This document shows positions 6,301 to 6,504 of a stretch of 6,504 nucleotides of DNA, one piece after another; positions within the stretch are counted from its first letter, which is position 1, and the number at the start of each line of letters is the position of its first letter. The DNA is from Spirochaetaceae bacterium (GTDB taxonomy: Bacteria; Spirochaetota; Spirochaetia; Treponematales; Breznakiellaceae). The notes beneath the pieces were generated by a model that was given only the letters and a program-made list of their open reading frames with translations, had not been told where the DNA came from and ran no database searches. The DNA is taken from positions 1 through 6,504 of the forward strand of contig JAIRPH010000118.1 of NCBI GenBank assembly GCA_031257135.1, given 5' to 3'. Both the position numbers and the translations under genes were made by a program.

Positions 6301-6303
6301 CGA

Positions 6304-6504
6304 TTAGGGCATTTCGATGACCGGGTCGGCGAAGGGCGCGCGGAGCTGGCTTTTCGCTTTGCCGCTCCACTCGGCGATTTCAGAGCGGCGGCTTAAAAAG
6401 GTCCACAACTGCCGGGCGGGAACCTGCTTCGTATTGCCGTCGTTGTACAGCGCGGCGGCGAAGTAATATACCGTCTTGTAATACTCAACCTCCTGCATAT
6501 ACTG
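6304..6504 (-). CDS. C-terminal end of an unrecognised minus-strand gene (partial)
   Basis: The minus-strand frame is open from the window edge to a TAA whose complement is 6304-6306, giving 66 visible residues. The first methionine in view (6496-6498) is probably internal, because the frame continues past it off the edge and no Shine-Dalgarno sits before it within the few bases visible. The peptide begins QYMQEVEYYKTVYYFAAAL and continues with a mixed charged and aromatic stretch (RQLWTFLSRRSEIAEW), ending in ADPVIEMP. There is no obvious membrane segment, metal motif or nucleotide-binding motif, and I do not recognise the family. It converges on the beta-barrel gene with 3 bases between the stops. 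That it is coding is supported by the absence of a gene on the other strand and by uninterrupted, plausible amino-acid composition, but the visible part is short. Confidence 0.6.
   Translation of the reverse strand, partial: QYMQEVEYYKTVYYFAAALYNDGNTKQVPARQLWTFLSRRSEIAEWSGKAKSQLRAPFADPVIEMP

Noticed and set aside
6361..6389. 7-bp inverted repeat GCCGCTC / GAGCGGC with a 15-base loop, considered as a terminator for the convergent genes
   Set aside because: The loop is long and neither strand has a T-run after the stem; on the minus strand the T-run comes before it.

Overview
The window reads as chromosomal DNA from a Gram-negative-type bacterium with a lipoprotein-rich envelope and an outer membrane. 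It is most likely a Treponema-like spirochaete. That rests on three things: the LplB/YtcP/lipoprotein carbohydrate transporter type, a dephospho-CoA kinase with an unusual P-loop, and a cysteine-free predicted outer-membrane beta-barrel. The lineage is inferred from gene style and was not checked by search. The sequence is densely coding: no gap between genes exceeds about 55 bases. I see no mobile element, tRNA, rRNA or CRISPR array.

Region 1 (1-3166, + strand) is the end of an ABC importer operon. It holds the C-terminal part of an LplB-type permease, a complete YtcP-type permease and a complete lipoprotein solute-binding protein. This importer class takes up oligosaccharides or related carbohydrates. 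No ATPase gene is visible; importers of this class usually share an ATPase encoded elsewhere, but the upstream side is cut off.

Region 2 (3192-6300, + strand) holds coaE (last step of coenzyme A synthesis), a membrane-anchored SPOR-domain protein with a long Pro/Ser/Ala-rich linker, and an unrecognised predicted outer-membrane beta-barrel protein. Gaps of 33 and 34 bases suggest co-transcription. The gap from the binding-protein gene to coaE is only 25 bases, so read-through from region 1 is possible.

Region 3 (6304-6504, - strand) is the C-terminal end of an unrecognised gene. It converges on the barrel gene with only 3 bases between the stop codons and no recognisable intrinsic terminator.

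The most interesting signals are RNA-level. The coaE Shine-Dalgarno lies inside a 10-bp hairpin whose loop carries the start codon. The beta-barrel gene's very strong Shine-Dalgarno lies inside a second, 7-bp hairpin that also takes in the first base of its ATG, with unusually short spacing. A third, 12-bp stem-loop sits near the end of the barrel gene. I do not see a clear previously undescribed multi-gene system; the candidates are these possible translation-control hairpins and the unrecognised barrel protein.
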